Shown here: piece by piece, positions 8,401-14,828 of the stretch
How the letters are laid out: every line of letters starts with the position of its first letter
Numbering within the stretch: the first letter of the stretch is position 1
From: Planctomycetota bacterium
Lineage (GTDB): Bacteria > Planctomycetota > Phycisphaerae > Sedimentisphaerales > Anaerohalosphaeraceae
Assembly (NCBI GenBank): GCA_030637065.1
Contig: DAOVVQ010000014.1
Coordinates: forward strand, 1 to 25,239
Length of the DNA: 25,239 bases
Direction of reading: 5' to 3'
Translations under genes and position numbers: made by a program
The notes under the pieces: model-generated
What the model was told of the DNA's origin: nothing
Seen by the model: the letters and a program-made list of their open reading frames with translations, nothing else
Database searches by the model: none

Positions 8401-9311
8401 GGGTGAAATTGGACAACCGGCGGAAGATATTCGTCTCTGTCGAGATGAAGAACATCGCGCTGGAACAGATGCCCTGCCTCCTGCTGACGATCACGGACCT
8501 TACGATGCAGAAGAAGATGAATGCCTCGCTGGAACATGCCGCCAAACTAACAACGGTAGGCCGCATCGCAACCCAGATCGCCCACGAGATCGGCAACCCC
8601 CTGACCTTGATATCCAGCCAGATCCAGCGGATGGTCCAGGAGGACAACCAGGATACCGAGCGGCTGGCGGGGCTCTTGAGCCACGTCGACCGAATAGCCG
8701 GCCTGATCCGCAGATTCTCGGATCTGGGCCGAAAAGACCCCCTCGTAACCCAGCCGGAATCGATCGGACCGATCATCGAAAATATCCTGAGCCTGGTCGC
8801 ACACACCATGCCCTTCGATGGGATGGAAATCGAAAAGAGCCTGGACCCGAACCTCCCCATGGTCAACATCGACAGGAATAAGATCACGCAGGTACTGCTC
8901 AATTTGCTGCTCAACGGCGCCGACGCCTGCCAGGGCCGCGGGCGAATGGTTATCAGAACCTCGCAAAAACAGGTCCCCATCGAGGTCAACAACGAACGAA
9001 CCCTCTCGGACTACGTATTAATCTCGATCCGCGACGACGGCTGTGGAATCGAGCCGGATACGCTCAAGCGGATATTCGAGCCGTTCTATACAAGCAAGGA
9101 GGTCGGAAGCGGGATCGGGCTCGGTCTGTCGGTGTCCCTGTCGATAATCGACCAGCACCATGGGTGGATAAACGTCGACAGCAAGGTCACCCGGGGCTCG
9201 GCGTTCAGCGTCTACCTGCCCGTCAAGGAGGCGCCTTTGGCGACGTCGACAAGGCAGATCAAGTCGGTCGATTACAGCAGTTCGGACGCGGAAAAACATG
9301 AAAAAGTCTAA
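5442..9311 (+). CDS. receiver-PAS-PAS-GAF-GAF-GAF-PAS histidine kinase
   Basis: This 1289-residue soluble kinase has no membrane helix. Domains in order: receiver (8-122, Asp58 in LMLLDYNLPD, Lys108); PAS (about 143-257); PAS (about 268-385); a divergent GAF-like segment (about 400-560); GAF (575-735); GAF (745-905); PAS (about 910-1025); HisKA with HEIGNPL and His1048; HATPase with NLLLNGADA near 1154, DDGCGI near 1198 and GSGIGLGLS near 1222. The HEIGNPL box is typical of NtrB/AtoS-type kinases that partner sigma-54 activators, which fits the activator gene 17 bases downstream. The N-terminal receiver lets it accept phosphate from the membrane kinase or the single-domain regulators. ATG at 5442 is preferred over a TTG at 5421 because a near-perfect AAAGGAGGT ribosome binding site (5428-5436) sits five bases before it, the strongest in the cluster. 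The GAF ligands are not identifiable. Confidence 0.93.
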   Translation: MAADASLCSILIVEDDAPFARLIQKRLGRKGFDVDCAASGTEAIDFVRNKRNILMLLDYNLPDMNAAEVVSRLTDEGISVPFVVVTGQGSETVAVEMMKLGAMDYIVKNTSFLDLLPTVVHRATDDIAIQDQLAAAQEALRKEKTHLLNNIPDMVFQVDSEGKFISLNPAVTAILGYHPGEMLDRPLAEFLHRDDIAHVKRDHEAVKSGQQMLRHPIRFMHKDGSARWLEGNIVAIYDQQRNPTGLSAIYKDITQEKIASDELKEAEERIRLLADTSPSMVLELDLDFRLVSMNKAGITFFHFEDDSQFLGSYCIDLFGSQWAEPVRNAMKDAGDGRTVKTTAEITNFCGRLHWFDIIFSPVRNAAGRVVSILATAWDVSERVAREQTIQQSLQRKDRLAREATILQTIALSAGTGITMDPAEVVKTAMNSVFVHIDCIVALGYIFDENARLDRISETENITPELRSHFDGFFTQAEVIETIRRLRTPRTLSQTPIDLIAGTDATLHEMFEATAIVPFVNAGVSFGFLIFVSIDKESLHESMEFFHLVSNCGGLAMANARAFQGTSSRLKGRMLHLEHCSNLGLVSADRKQMNDALGAIVESGINLVSARSGLVLLHNKPAATLYGTAGAGLSAEDVRSVVLTDSQSLPFKCIRHKRALFCEDVSVESDLAGEALANLTQKTLLCVPLFDSDDDVVGVLAICDQSEKFDVSHMNVLEAFGRLAVQTVSNARLLQKASDLDQKLVELRKISRTIITERDIDAVLWQICQGAVEVLDAEMAWIGVMPKGSMEIKYTARAGRGGEWLEQTVIACCKNDDGLCPTSTAIRKGHPVSVNNIMANVRLRDLAEDHGLNSCCAVPIMNKSEVIGALTLFHSEPDMFSPQNVTVLQEFADQAAIALTNVKLRRTLVESESLKEIILQSVNDALVVVDWTGSVVSANSAAEKLFRRQGSRLKNCCYTDVFGENNAVAEVTAEWLNSRAVDTNVQGWVKLDNRRKIFVSVEMKNIALEQMPCLLLTITDLTMQKKMNASLEHAAKLTTVGRIATQIAHEIGNPLTLISSQIQRMVQEDNQDTERLAGLLSHVDRIAGLIRRFSDLGRKDPLVTQPESIGPIIENILSLVAHTMPFDGMEIEKSLDPNLPMVNIDRNKITQVLLNLLLNGADACQGRGRMVIRTSQKQVPIEVNNERTLSDYVLISIRDDGCGIEPDTLKRIFEPFYTSKEVGSGIGLGLSVSLSIIDQHHGWINVDSKVTRGSAFSVYLPVKEAPLATSTRQIKSVDYSSSDAEKHEKV

Positions 9312-9328
9312 TCCGGAGGGAATGAAAC

Positions 9329-10741
<1,413 letters not shown>

Positions 10742-10744
10742 AAC

Positions 10745-10848
10745 CAAGGGTGGCAGCGACACGCCGGGATTTGGCGAAGCCAAACCGATGGTGGGTGCCT
10801 TTGTGCAATCGCCCATCGGTTTGCTTCGCAAACACGCTGCCACCCTTG
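10745..10848. repeat. dispersed hairpin repeat, copy A
   Basis: A long imperfect inverted repeat starts four bases after the sigma-54 activator stop codon. The outer arms CAAGGGTGGCAGCG (10745-10758) and CGCTGCCACCCTTG (10835-10848) match perfectly. The inner arms 10774-10791 and 10813-10829 match except for one extra base. A 30-bp core (10765-10794) is repeated at 16534-16563 with one mismatch. It lies at an operon end and could form a strong RNA hairpin, but there is no T-run. It resembles REP or MITE-like elements rather than a gene. Confidence 0.8.
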
Positions 10849-11005
10849 CCAAAGCCCGCCATCCCGCCCTGATTTCATTTCACTCCTGCGAAATCTTTCG
10901 CAACTATGCAAAAAAATCCGGCCAAATCTATGGCCCAAATCCCCGCCTGCGCCTCCGTCAAGGCGGATAATTCGCAATAATAGAAAAACTTTTTCAAAGA
11001 CTCTG
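10849..11005. other. intergenic, between hairpin repeat and enhancer region
   Basis: No gene is supported here. A short stretch near 10945-10972 (CGCCTGCG, CTCCGTC, AAGGCGG) resembles the GCCTCCG/AAGGCGG type of short intergenic repeat, and a comparable piece lies near 13307-13335. I could not establish a consensus. The rest is featureless, with an A/T-rich stretch at 10975-10996. Confidence 0.3.
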
Positions 11006-11085
11006 CACGCTGGCGACCGTAAAGCGGCTTTTCCGGTTCCTGCGCCCGTTCTTTTTCGGACCGGCTCTACAGACCGCCAGGCGTG
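11006..11085. promoter_or_regulatory. nested inverted repeats, candidate activator binding sites
   Basis: Two inverted repeats are nested: CACGCTGGCG (11006-11015) with CGCCAGGCGTG (11075-11085), and CCGGTTCC (11033-11040) with GGACCGG (11058-11064). They lie 40-120 bp upstream of the -24/-12 element, the usual distance for enhancer sites of NtrC-type activators. They could equally form an RNA hairpin, but no promoter for such a transcript is evident. Confidence 0.4.
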
Positions 11086-11125
11086 TGAAAGTCAGCGGCA
11101 AATCTTTTCACCAACCCGATGATTC

Positions 11126-11140
11126 TGGCATATCGGTTGC
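11126..11140 (+). promoter_or_regulatory. sigma-54 (-24/-12) promoter
   Basis: TGGCAT (11126-11131) is followed by TTGC (11137-11140) with exactly ten bases between the invariant GG and GC, matching the TGGCAC-N5-TTGC consensus except at the last base of the -24 box and the base after TTGC. Transcription would begin near 11152, about 35 bases before the ATG at 11186. The position, just downstream of a sigma-54 activator gene and in front of a sigma-factor operon, supports the call. Confidence 0.7.
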
Positions 11141-11185
11141 GTAAGTCATCTCTTGAATCCGACAAGGATATTCGAGGAGTAACAA

Positions 11186-11716
11186 ATGGATTACTTAAAA
11201 AGATATCACCTGATCGCGACAGCCATGCTTGATTTTGAAAAGACCGGCTGTGATTTTTACCATTGCCTTTCCGAGCACCCCGCTCTCGACGCCATCGCCG
11301 GACGCCTCCGCCAGCTTGCCTGCAACAAAGCCAAAGAGCTGGACATCTTCGCCGGCATGTTGACGATTTGCGACTTCCTGCTGACCGATTACACCCGCAG
11401 GTACGACATGGAGGAAACCTCTGACTGGCTAAAGATAAACACCCCCGACCTGTATCATCAGGACAGTGCCCAGCAGGTCATCCATGCCCCCATGCCCGCG
11501 AAGGCCCTGGGGATCGTGATCGACACCGAAGAGATCGTCCTGAAGTTCTACCGCGAGATCAGGAAAAAAATCCCGATGAACATCGGACAGATCGACGCCG
11601 TTGTTACACGCCAGCAAACCGAAATTGCAGAACTAAAGAACCTGAGAGAGCGATTGCAAAATGACGACTGTAACATGCAGGAACCTGTGGGGGCTCTGGT
11701 GGGACAGACGCAATAG
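11186..11716 (+). CDS. small helical protein, degenerate ferritin-like (rubrerythrin-type)
   Basis: The function of this 176-residue protein is unknown. It is predicted all-helical, and its pattern recalls a rubrerythrin-like four-helix bundle: helix A with FEKTGCDFY (Glu18), helix B with ACNKAKELDIF (Glu51), helix C with DTEEIVLKFYREI (Glu115/116) and helix D with DAVVTRQQTEIAELKNL. In true di-iron members, helices B and D carry E-x2-H; here Ile54 and Glu146 replace the histidines and Gln143 replaces a glutamate, so the iron site is probably lost. The C-terminal 15 residues are unstructured. The ATG has GAGGAG six bases upstream and follows the sigma-54 promoter, and the two sigma-type genes follow closely. 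It could be a scaffold, sensor or anti-sigma-like partner. The ferritin-like assignment is a pattern reading at moderate confidence. Confidence 0.7.
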   Translation: MDYLKRYHLIATAMLDFEKTGCDFYHCLSEHPALDAIAGRLRQLACNKAKELDIFAGMLTICDFLLTDYTRRYDMEETSDWLKINTPDLYHQDSAQQVIHAPMPAKALGIVIDTEEIVLKFYREIRKKIPMNIGQIDAVVTRQQTEIAELKNLRERLQNDDCNMQEPVGALVGQTQ

Positions 11717-11758
11717 GGGTATTCGGCTTAGCCGAAAAAGATGAAAGGGTATGAGGCC

Positions 11759-12124
11759 ATGGTAGCAACACAAATGCCTGAAATGACCAGGAGCCAAAGA
11801 AACGCCATCGCGGACATCGAGTTCGCCGGAGCAGACCAGGTCGAGTTCGAGCCCGGCCAAAAAGAACTTTATCGCATCAACAACGCAATGATCCGGATGC
11901 ACCTTCCTCTGGTGAAAAACATCACGACCGCTGTGGCGAGATCATGCCCGATCAAAGTCGCCTTCGACGATCTTGTCAGCGCAGGAGTCTACGGACTCAT
12001 CGAAGCCATTACCGAATACCAACCCGATTGCCGCATCGCATTCGAGGAGTTCTGCAGGCCCAGGATAAAGGCGGCCCTGCTGGATGCGATCCGCTATGCC
12101 ATGTGGACGGTCGGCCAGTCTTAA
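11759..12124 (+). CDS. orphan sigma-70 region 2 protein (truncated sigma factor)
   Basis: The 121-residue protein aligns by eye with region 2 of the full sigma factor encoded next. HLPLVKNITTAVARSC matches YLPLVRMIAADMCS; FDDLVSAGVYGLIEAI matches YDDLVSTGVFGLMDAI; RPRIKAALLDAIRY matches KQRIRGAMLDDLRQ. It stops before regions 3 and 4, so it may contact the core polymerase clamp but lacks -35 recognition. The F-S-T-Y segment that helps melt and read the -10 is changed to F-E-E-F. I chose ATG 11759, preceded by AAAGGG and GAGG; an in-frame ATG at 11741 would add six residues but has no ribosome binding site. It lies in the operon between the ferritin-like protein and the sigma gene. It might be a decoy, a split sigma subunit or an anti-sigma. 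The clean end argues for a maintained small protein rather than a recent pseudogene. Confidence 0.75.
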   Translation: MVATQMPEMTRSQRNAIADIEFAGADQVEFEPGQKELYRINNAMIRMHLPLVKNITTAVARSCPIKVAFDDLVSAGVYGLIEAITEYQPDCRIAFEEFCRPRIKAALLDAIRYAMWTVGQS

Positions 12125-12198
12125 ACCCTGATCGTAACGGGACCGGTGAAATCGATACCGGATGAGGTGAAACGTTTTAACAAAAATGGAGAGCTGAA

Positions 12199-13002
12199 AT
12201 GGTAACCATCACAGAATCAACATTCGCGAGCCCGGGACGGTCGAAGCGGGGCAGGGATGCCGCCAGACATCGGAAAAACAAGGCCGATATTGACTTCAGA
12301 AACGAGATGATCGTCAAATATCTCCCCCTCGTTCGCATGATCGCAGCCGATATGTGCTCCAGGACCAGCGCCAATATCGAATACGACGACCTGGTCAGCA
12401 CCGGAGTCTTCGGCCTTATGGATGCGATCAAGAACTTCGATTCCGGACGCAACGTCAAGTTCAGCACTTATTGCAAGCAGCGGATACGGGGAGCAATGTT
12501 AGACGACCTCCGCCAGCAGGACTGGGTGCCAAGGCTTGCCCGCAAGCAGAGAAACCAGATAGGGCGGGCCCAGGCTGTGCTCGAAGACAGGCTCAATCGC
12601 AAGCCAAGCCACGACGAACTCGCCGCCGAATTGAATGTAAGCCACGACGAACTTACAAAGATCAGCCGCGATTCGGAACTGGTAAATGTAGTCTCCATGG
12701 AACAGGTCACAGGCCGTCACGATTGCGACCAGACAAGATATGACAGCATAAAAGACGATGCCGCGATCGATCCGGCATTCGAGTTGCAGAAAAAAGATTC
12801 CAGGAACCTTATCACCAGGAGCCTGGGCCGCCTCGAACGGATGATCGTCACACTCTACTATTATGAGCAGCTCACAATGAGGCAGATCGGCAAAACACTC
12901 AACATCTCAGAGTCCCGCGTCTCGCAGATACACACCGAACTTCTAAAGCAGCTCAAAGACCGGATAAGCGCAAACAGGGAGGATTTCGTCCTGGCCCTGT
13001 AA
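12199..13002 (+). CDS. FliA/WhiG-type alternative sigma-70 factor
   Basis: The 267-residue protein has the group 3 sigma layout. Region 2 (about 33-110) contains YLPLVRMIAAD, YDDLVSTGVFGLMDAI, FSTYCKQRIRGAMLD and RQQDWVPR. Region 3 (about 113-165) contains RKPSHDELAAELNVSHDEL. Region 4 (about 205-258) contains LERMIVTLYYYEQLTMRQIG and the helix-turn-helix LNISESRVSQIHTELL. The DWVPR junction is characteristic of FliA/WhiG sigma factors, which direct flagellar, developmental or stress regulons. No flagellar genes are near, so the regulon cannot be inferred from context. GGAG lies seven bases before the ATG. It is last in the operon driven by the sigma-54 promoter, and a small hairpin (CCGGT/ACCGG) lies in the 74-base gap upstream. 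A basic, disordered N-terminal extension of about 28 residues precedes region 2. Confidence 0.92.
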   Translation: MVTITESTFASPGRSKRGRDAARHRKNKADIDFRNEMIVKYLPLVRMIAADMCSRTSANIEYDDLVSTGVFGLMDAIKNFDSGRNVKFSTYCKQRIRGAMLDDLRQQDWVPRLARKQRNQIGRAQAVLEDRLNRKPSHDELAAELNVSHDELTKISRDSELVNVVSMEQVTGRHDCDQTRYDSIKDDAAIDPAFELQKKDSRNLITRSLGRLERMIVTLYYYEQLTMRQIGKTLNISESRVSQIHTELLKQLKDRISANREDFVLAL

Positions 13003-13091
13003 TTGGCCGCCCAACCGGAAACAAAATATGACCGAGACAACTGTGAATGACAAACGAAGCTATCTGAAAACTTAATCCCTTTTCTCTCTTT

Positions 13092-13246
13092 GATCGCCGG
13101 GCCTCCTCCTCCCGGCGATCCGGCAGGATAAAGCGCCCTAAGCGCTTCATGATAGCAGTACCAGCCCGAGAACCGCCTGAAAGATCTATAACAGGCGGCG
13201 GACAAGAAAGCTGTGGCGATCAGGAAGGTCGACCACAGCTTTTTTT
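13092..13246 (+). ncRNA. structured RNA of four hairpins ending in a terminator (candidate sRNA or 3' UTR)
   Basis: Four consecutive stem-loops follow the sigma gene. The first, GATCGCCGGG (13092-13101) with CCCGGCGATC (13111-13120), has a ten-base-pair stem and a loop reading CCTCCTCCT. The second is AAGCGC/GCGCTT (13131-13147), the third CCGCCTG/CAGGCGG (13173-13198), and the fourth the intrinsic terminator at 13207-13246. The first loop is complementary to Shine-Dalgarno sequences, like the C-rich loops of some regulatory RNAs. It may be released from the 3' end of the sigma mRNA or have its own promoter; none is clear upstream. It matches no RNA family I recognise. Confidence 0.45.
13207..13246 (+). 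terminator. intrinsic terminator of the sigma operon
   Basis: AAAGCTGTGG (13207-13216) pairs with CCACAGCTTT (13233-13242) across a 16-base loop, with a run of seven T at 13240-13246. This is a standard Rho-independent terminator on the plus strand. Confidence 0.85.
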
Positions 13247-13517
13247 ATGCGCAACAAAAGCAGTAGCAAAAACGGGGACCGGTACCGTTCTGCCGACCTG
13301 TCTCGCCGTAGCCTTGGCGAAGGTGGAAAGGCAGGTTGCAGATGTACCCGCTTTTCAGCCGCCCTCCGCCTCAGCCGGACTATTTTAAACATTTTCCGCC
13401 AAAATCTTAAGAAATCCTATTTTTTTTGTAATATTAACCATATACTCGCGTCTGTATTATCGTGAACAGCATTTTGGCCACAGGTTTTTAAATAGGCAGA
13501 TTTTGAAAGGAATCGTC
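13247..13517. other. intergenic, repeat-like fragment, then AT-rich upstream of lipoprotein
   Basis: No gene is supported. Around 13298-13336, CCTGTCTCGCC and GGCGAAGGTGGAAAGGCAGG are partly self-complementary and look like a short intergenic repeat. From about 13395 the DNA becomes clearly AT-rich up to the lipoprotein gene. AAAGGA at 13506-13511 is that gene's ribosome binding site. No confident -35/-10 pair was found. Confidence 0.3.
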
Positions 13518-14051
13518 ATGAAAAAGATTTTGTTACTTTTAAGCATTTTTGTATTTATCGGATTTTTCTGCATCGGATGCAAAAAAACACAGAGCGAAGT
13601 ACCACAAGACACAGAGACAGAATCTAATCAACAGGCCGGAGACTCAAGCGAAGATTTGGTTATTCGTCCCGGAATAGGAGTTGGCAAGATAAAGTTTGGG
13701 ATGACAGTTCAGCAAATGAAAGATATTTTAGGTAAGCCGGATGTTGCGGCTACCGGCATATCCTACATGTACACTTCGCTCGGCATAGAGGTTGTGGCTC
13801 GCGATGAGGTGGTAAGCCATATATACTGCGGAAATCCGAGTGGGAACACCCTGCCTATAGTAAAAGCCATGGAAGCAGCCTGCAAGTTCAAAACCGTAGA
13901 GGGAATCGGTATTGGCTCAACAGAGGAGCAGGTTTTGAAGGCTTTCGGACAACCAACAAAGCGTAGCAACGGCACACTGCGTTATAAGGACGAAAGTATG
14001 TCCATCTCCCTGGCCAATGATAAAGTTATCGGAATAGTGCTCATGAAATAA
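13518..14051 (+). CDS. lipoprotein with two BamE/SmpA-like repeats
   Basis: The 177-residue product starts with a lipoprotein signal (MKKILLLLSIFVFIGFFCIG before Cys21, a slightly atypical lipobox). A polar linker rich in Glu, Gln and Ser follows to about residue 47. Two similar halves come next: GIGVGKIKFGMTVQQMKDILGKPD (about 52-75) with its strands to 105, and GIGIGSTEEQVLKAFGQPTK (about 129-148) with its strands to 176. The GMT/GSTxxQVxxxxGxP pattern is that of the small alpha/beta fold seen in BamE/SmpA and in beta-lactamase-inhibitor-like domains, usually involved in envelope protein contacts. The ATG at 13518 has AAAGGA six bases upstream; a TTG at 13503 overlaps that site and is rejected. 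It converges on another lipoprotein gene. The precise role is unknown. Confidence 0.8.
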   Translation: MKKILLLLSIFVFIGFFCIGCKKTQSEVPQDTETESNQQAGDSSEDLVIRPGIGVGKIKFGMTVQQMKDILGKPDVAATGISYMYTSLGIEVVARDEVVSHIYCGNPSGNTLPIVKAMEAACKFKTVEGIGIGSTEEQVLKAFGQPTKRSNGTLRYKDESMSISLANDKVIGIVLMK

Positions 14052-14158
14052 ACGAAATATTTCGAGCCTTCGAAAAAATATATTATACGGAAAACCCCGA
14101 TGAGCAAATGTTAGACAAAATCGAAGCGGACAGCCTGTAGGCTGGTAAAATCTTAGGT

Positions 14159-14185
14159 GGGGAAAAGCGTGGAATCCTTTTCCCC
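14159..14185. terminator. hairpin between convergent genes
   Basis: GGGGAAAAG (14159-14167) and CTTTTCCCC (14177-14185) form a perfect nine-base-pair stem with a nine-base loop, between the ends of two converging lipoprotein genes. No T-run follows on the plus strand; a weak ATTTT follows on the minus strand. A small AGCCTGTAGGCT palindrome lies just to the left (14132-14143). Its position suggests a bidirectional terminator. Confidence 0.45.
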
Positions 14186-14193
14186 GTCTCTTC

Positions 14194-14652
14194 CTATCCC
14201 CACCCGATCTGCCAGTCCTCCGGCACAGCCGGATGTTCCTTTAGCTTTGTTTCGCGGAGTATCATAAGAACCGCTTCCAAGATACCTTCTGGGTAGACTC
14301 CAATGGAGCTAGATAGGCCAGGCCAAGTGTATGTGGGTACGCTTTGAATGGACTTAAATTTCCTAGAAGTTGTTGCTGAGTCTTTCAACTGTGAAAAAAT
14401 GTTGCCTGGGATGTGGCCGTGTTTCAATAATTCATCTGGTTTGCCCGCCACCCCTTTATAATAACTATATTCTCCATTTCTGTGAATATCCACATAGGTT
14501 TTATGTATTTCACTCGTTGAATCAAACATGTTTATAATAATTCTACACAATAAATTATCCTGCTGATTTGAATTATCGTTTGCATTTTTGGCATTACATC
14601 CACAATTAAATAACTGTAATATTATCACCACTAAAAGACCTGCATATTTCAT
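14194..14652 (-). CDS. hypothetical lipoprotein
   Basis: This 152-residue protein was not recognised. It begins with a hydrophobic signal (about 1-16) ending NCGC, so Cys19 is a probable lipidation site, followed by a short Asn-rich linker and a mature domain of about 120 residues. That domain has a beta-rich start (LCRIIINMFDSTSEIHKTYVDIHRNGEYSYYKG), a region with LKHGHIPGNIFSQLKD, and a WPGLSSSIGVYPEG turn before a final helix (LEAVLMILRETKLK). The layout of a polar readout followed by a threshold-like helix appears in small envelope lipoproteins of unknown role. AGGAGA lies about seven bases before the ATG. Codon use is more AT-rich than in the neighbouring signalling and RNase genes, so recent acquisition is possible. 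Confidence 0.75.
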   Translation of the reverse strand: MKYAGLLVVIILQLFNCGCNAKNANDNSNQQDNLLCRIIINMFDSTSEIHKTYVDIHRNGEYSYYKGVAGKPDELLKHGHIPGNIFSQLKDSATTSRKFKSIQSVPTYTWPGLSSSIGVYPEGILEAVLMILRETKLKEHPAVPEDWQIGWG

Positions 14653-14828
14653 TCGATCTCTCCTAACAAATCATATGCCACTTTGCCGCTGTCTGAGCAG
14701 AATTATATCATCGATGCCACTTCTTGCAAACAAATATCTCAACACCTTATAACGATGCCAAACGCAGCAACTGATTAACATTGAGCCCCGACAAATCCAG
14801 CCTTTACAGCTTAATCGCACCCGCCATC

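Noticed and set aside
8309..8992. 227-codon minus-strand frame inside the large kinase gene
   Set aside because: It is antisense to conserved PAS/HisKA motifs and has no independent support.
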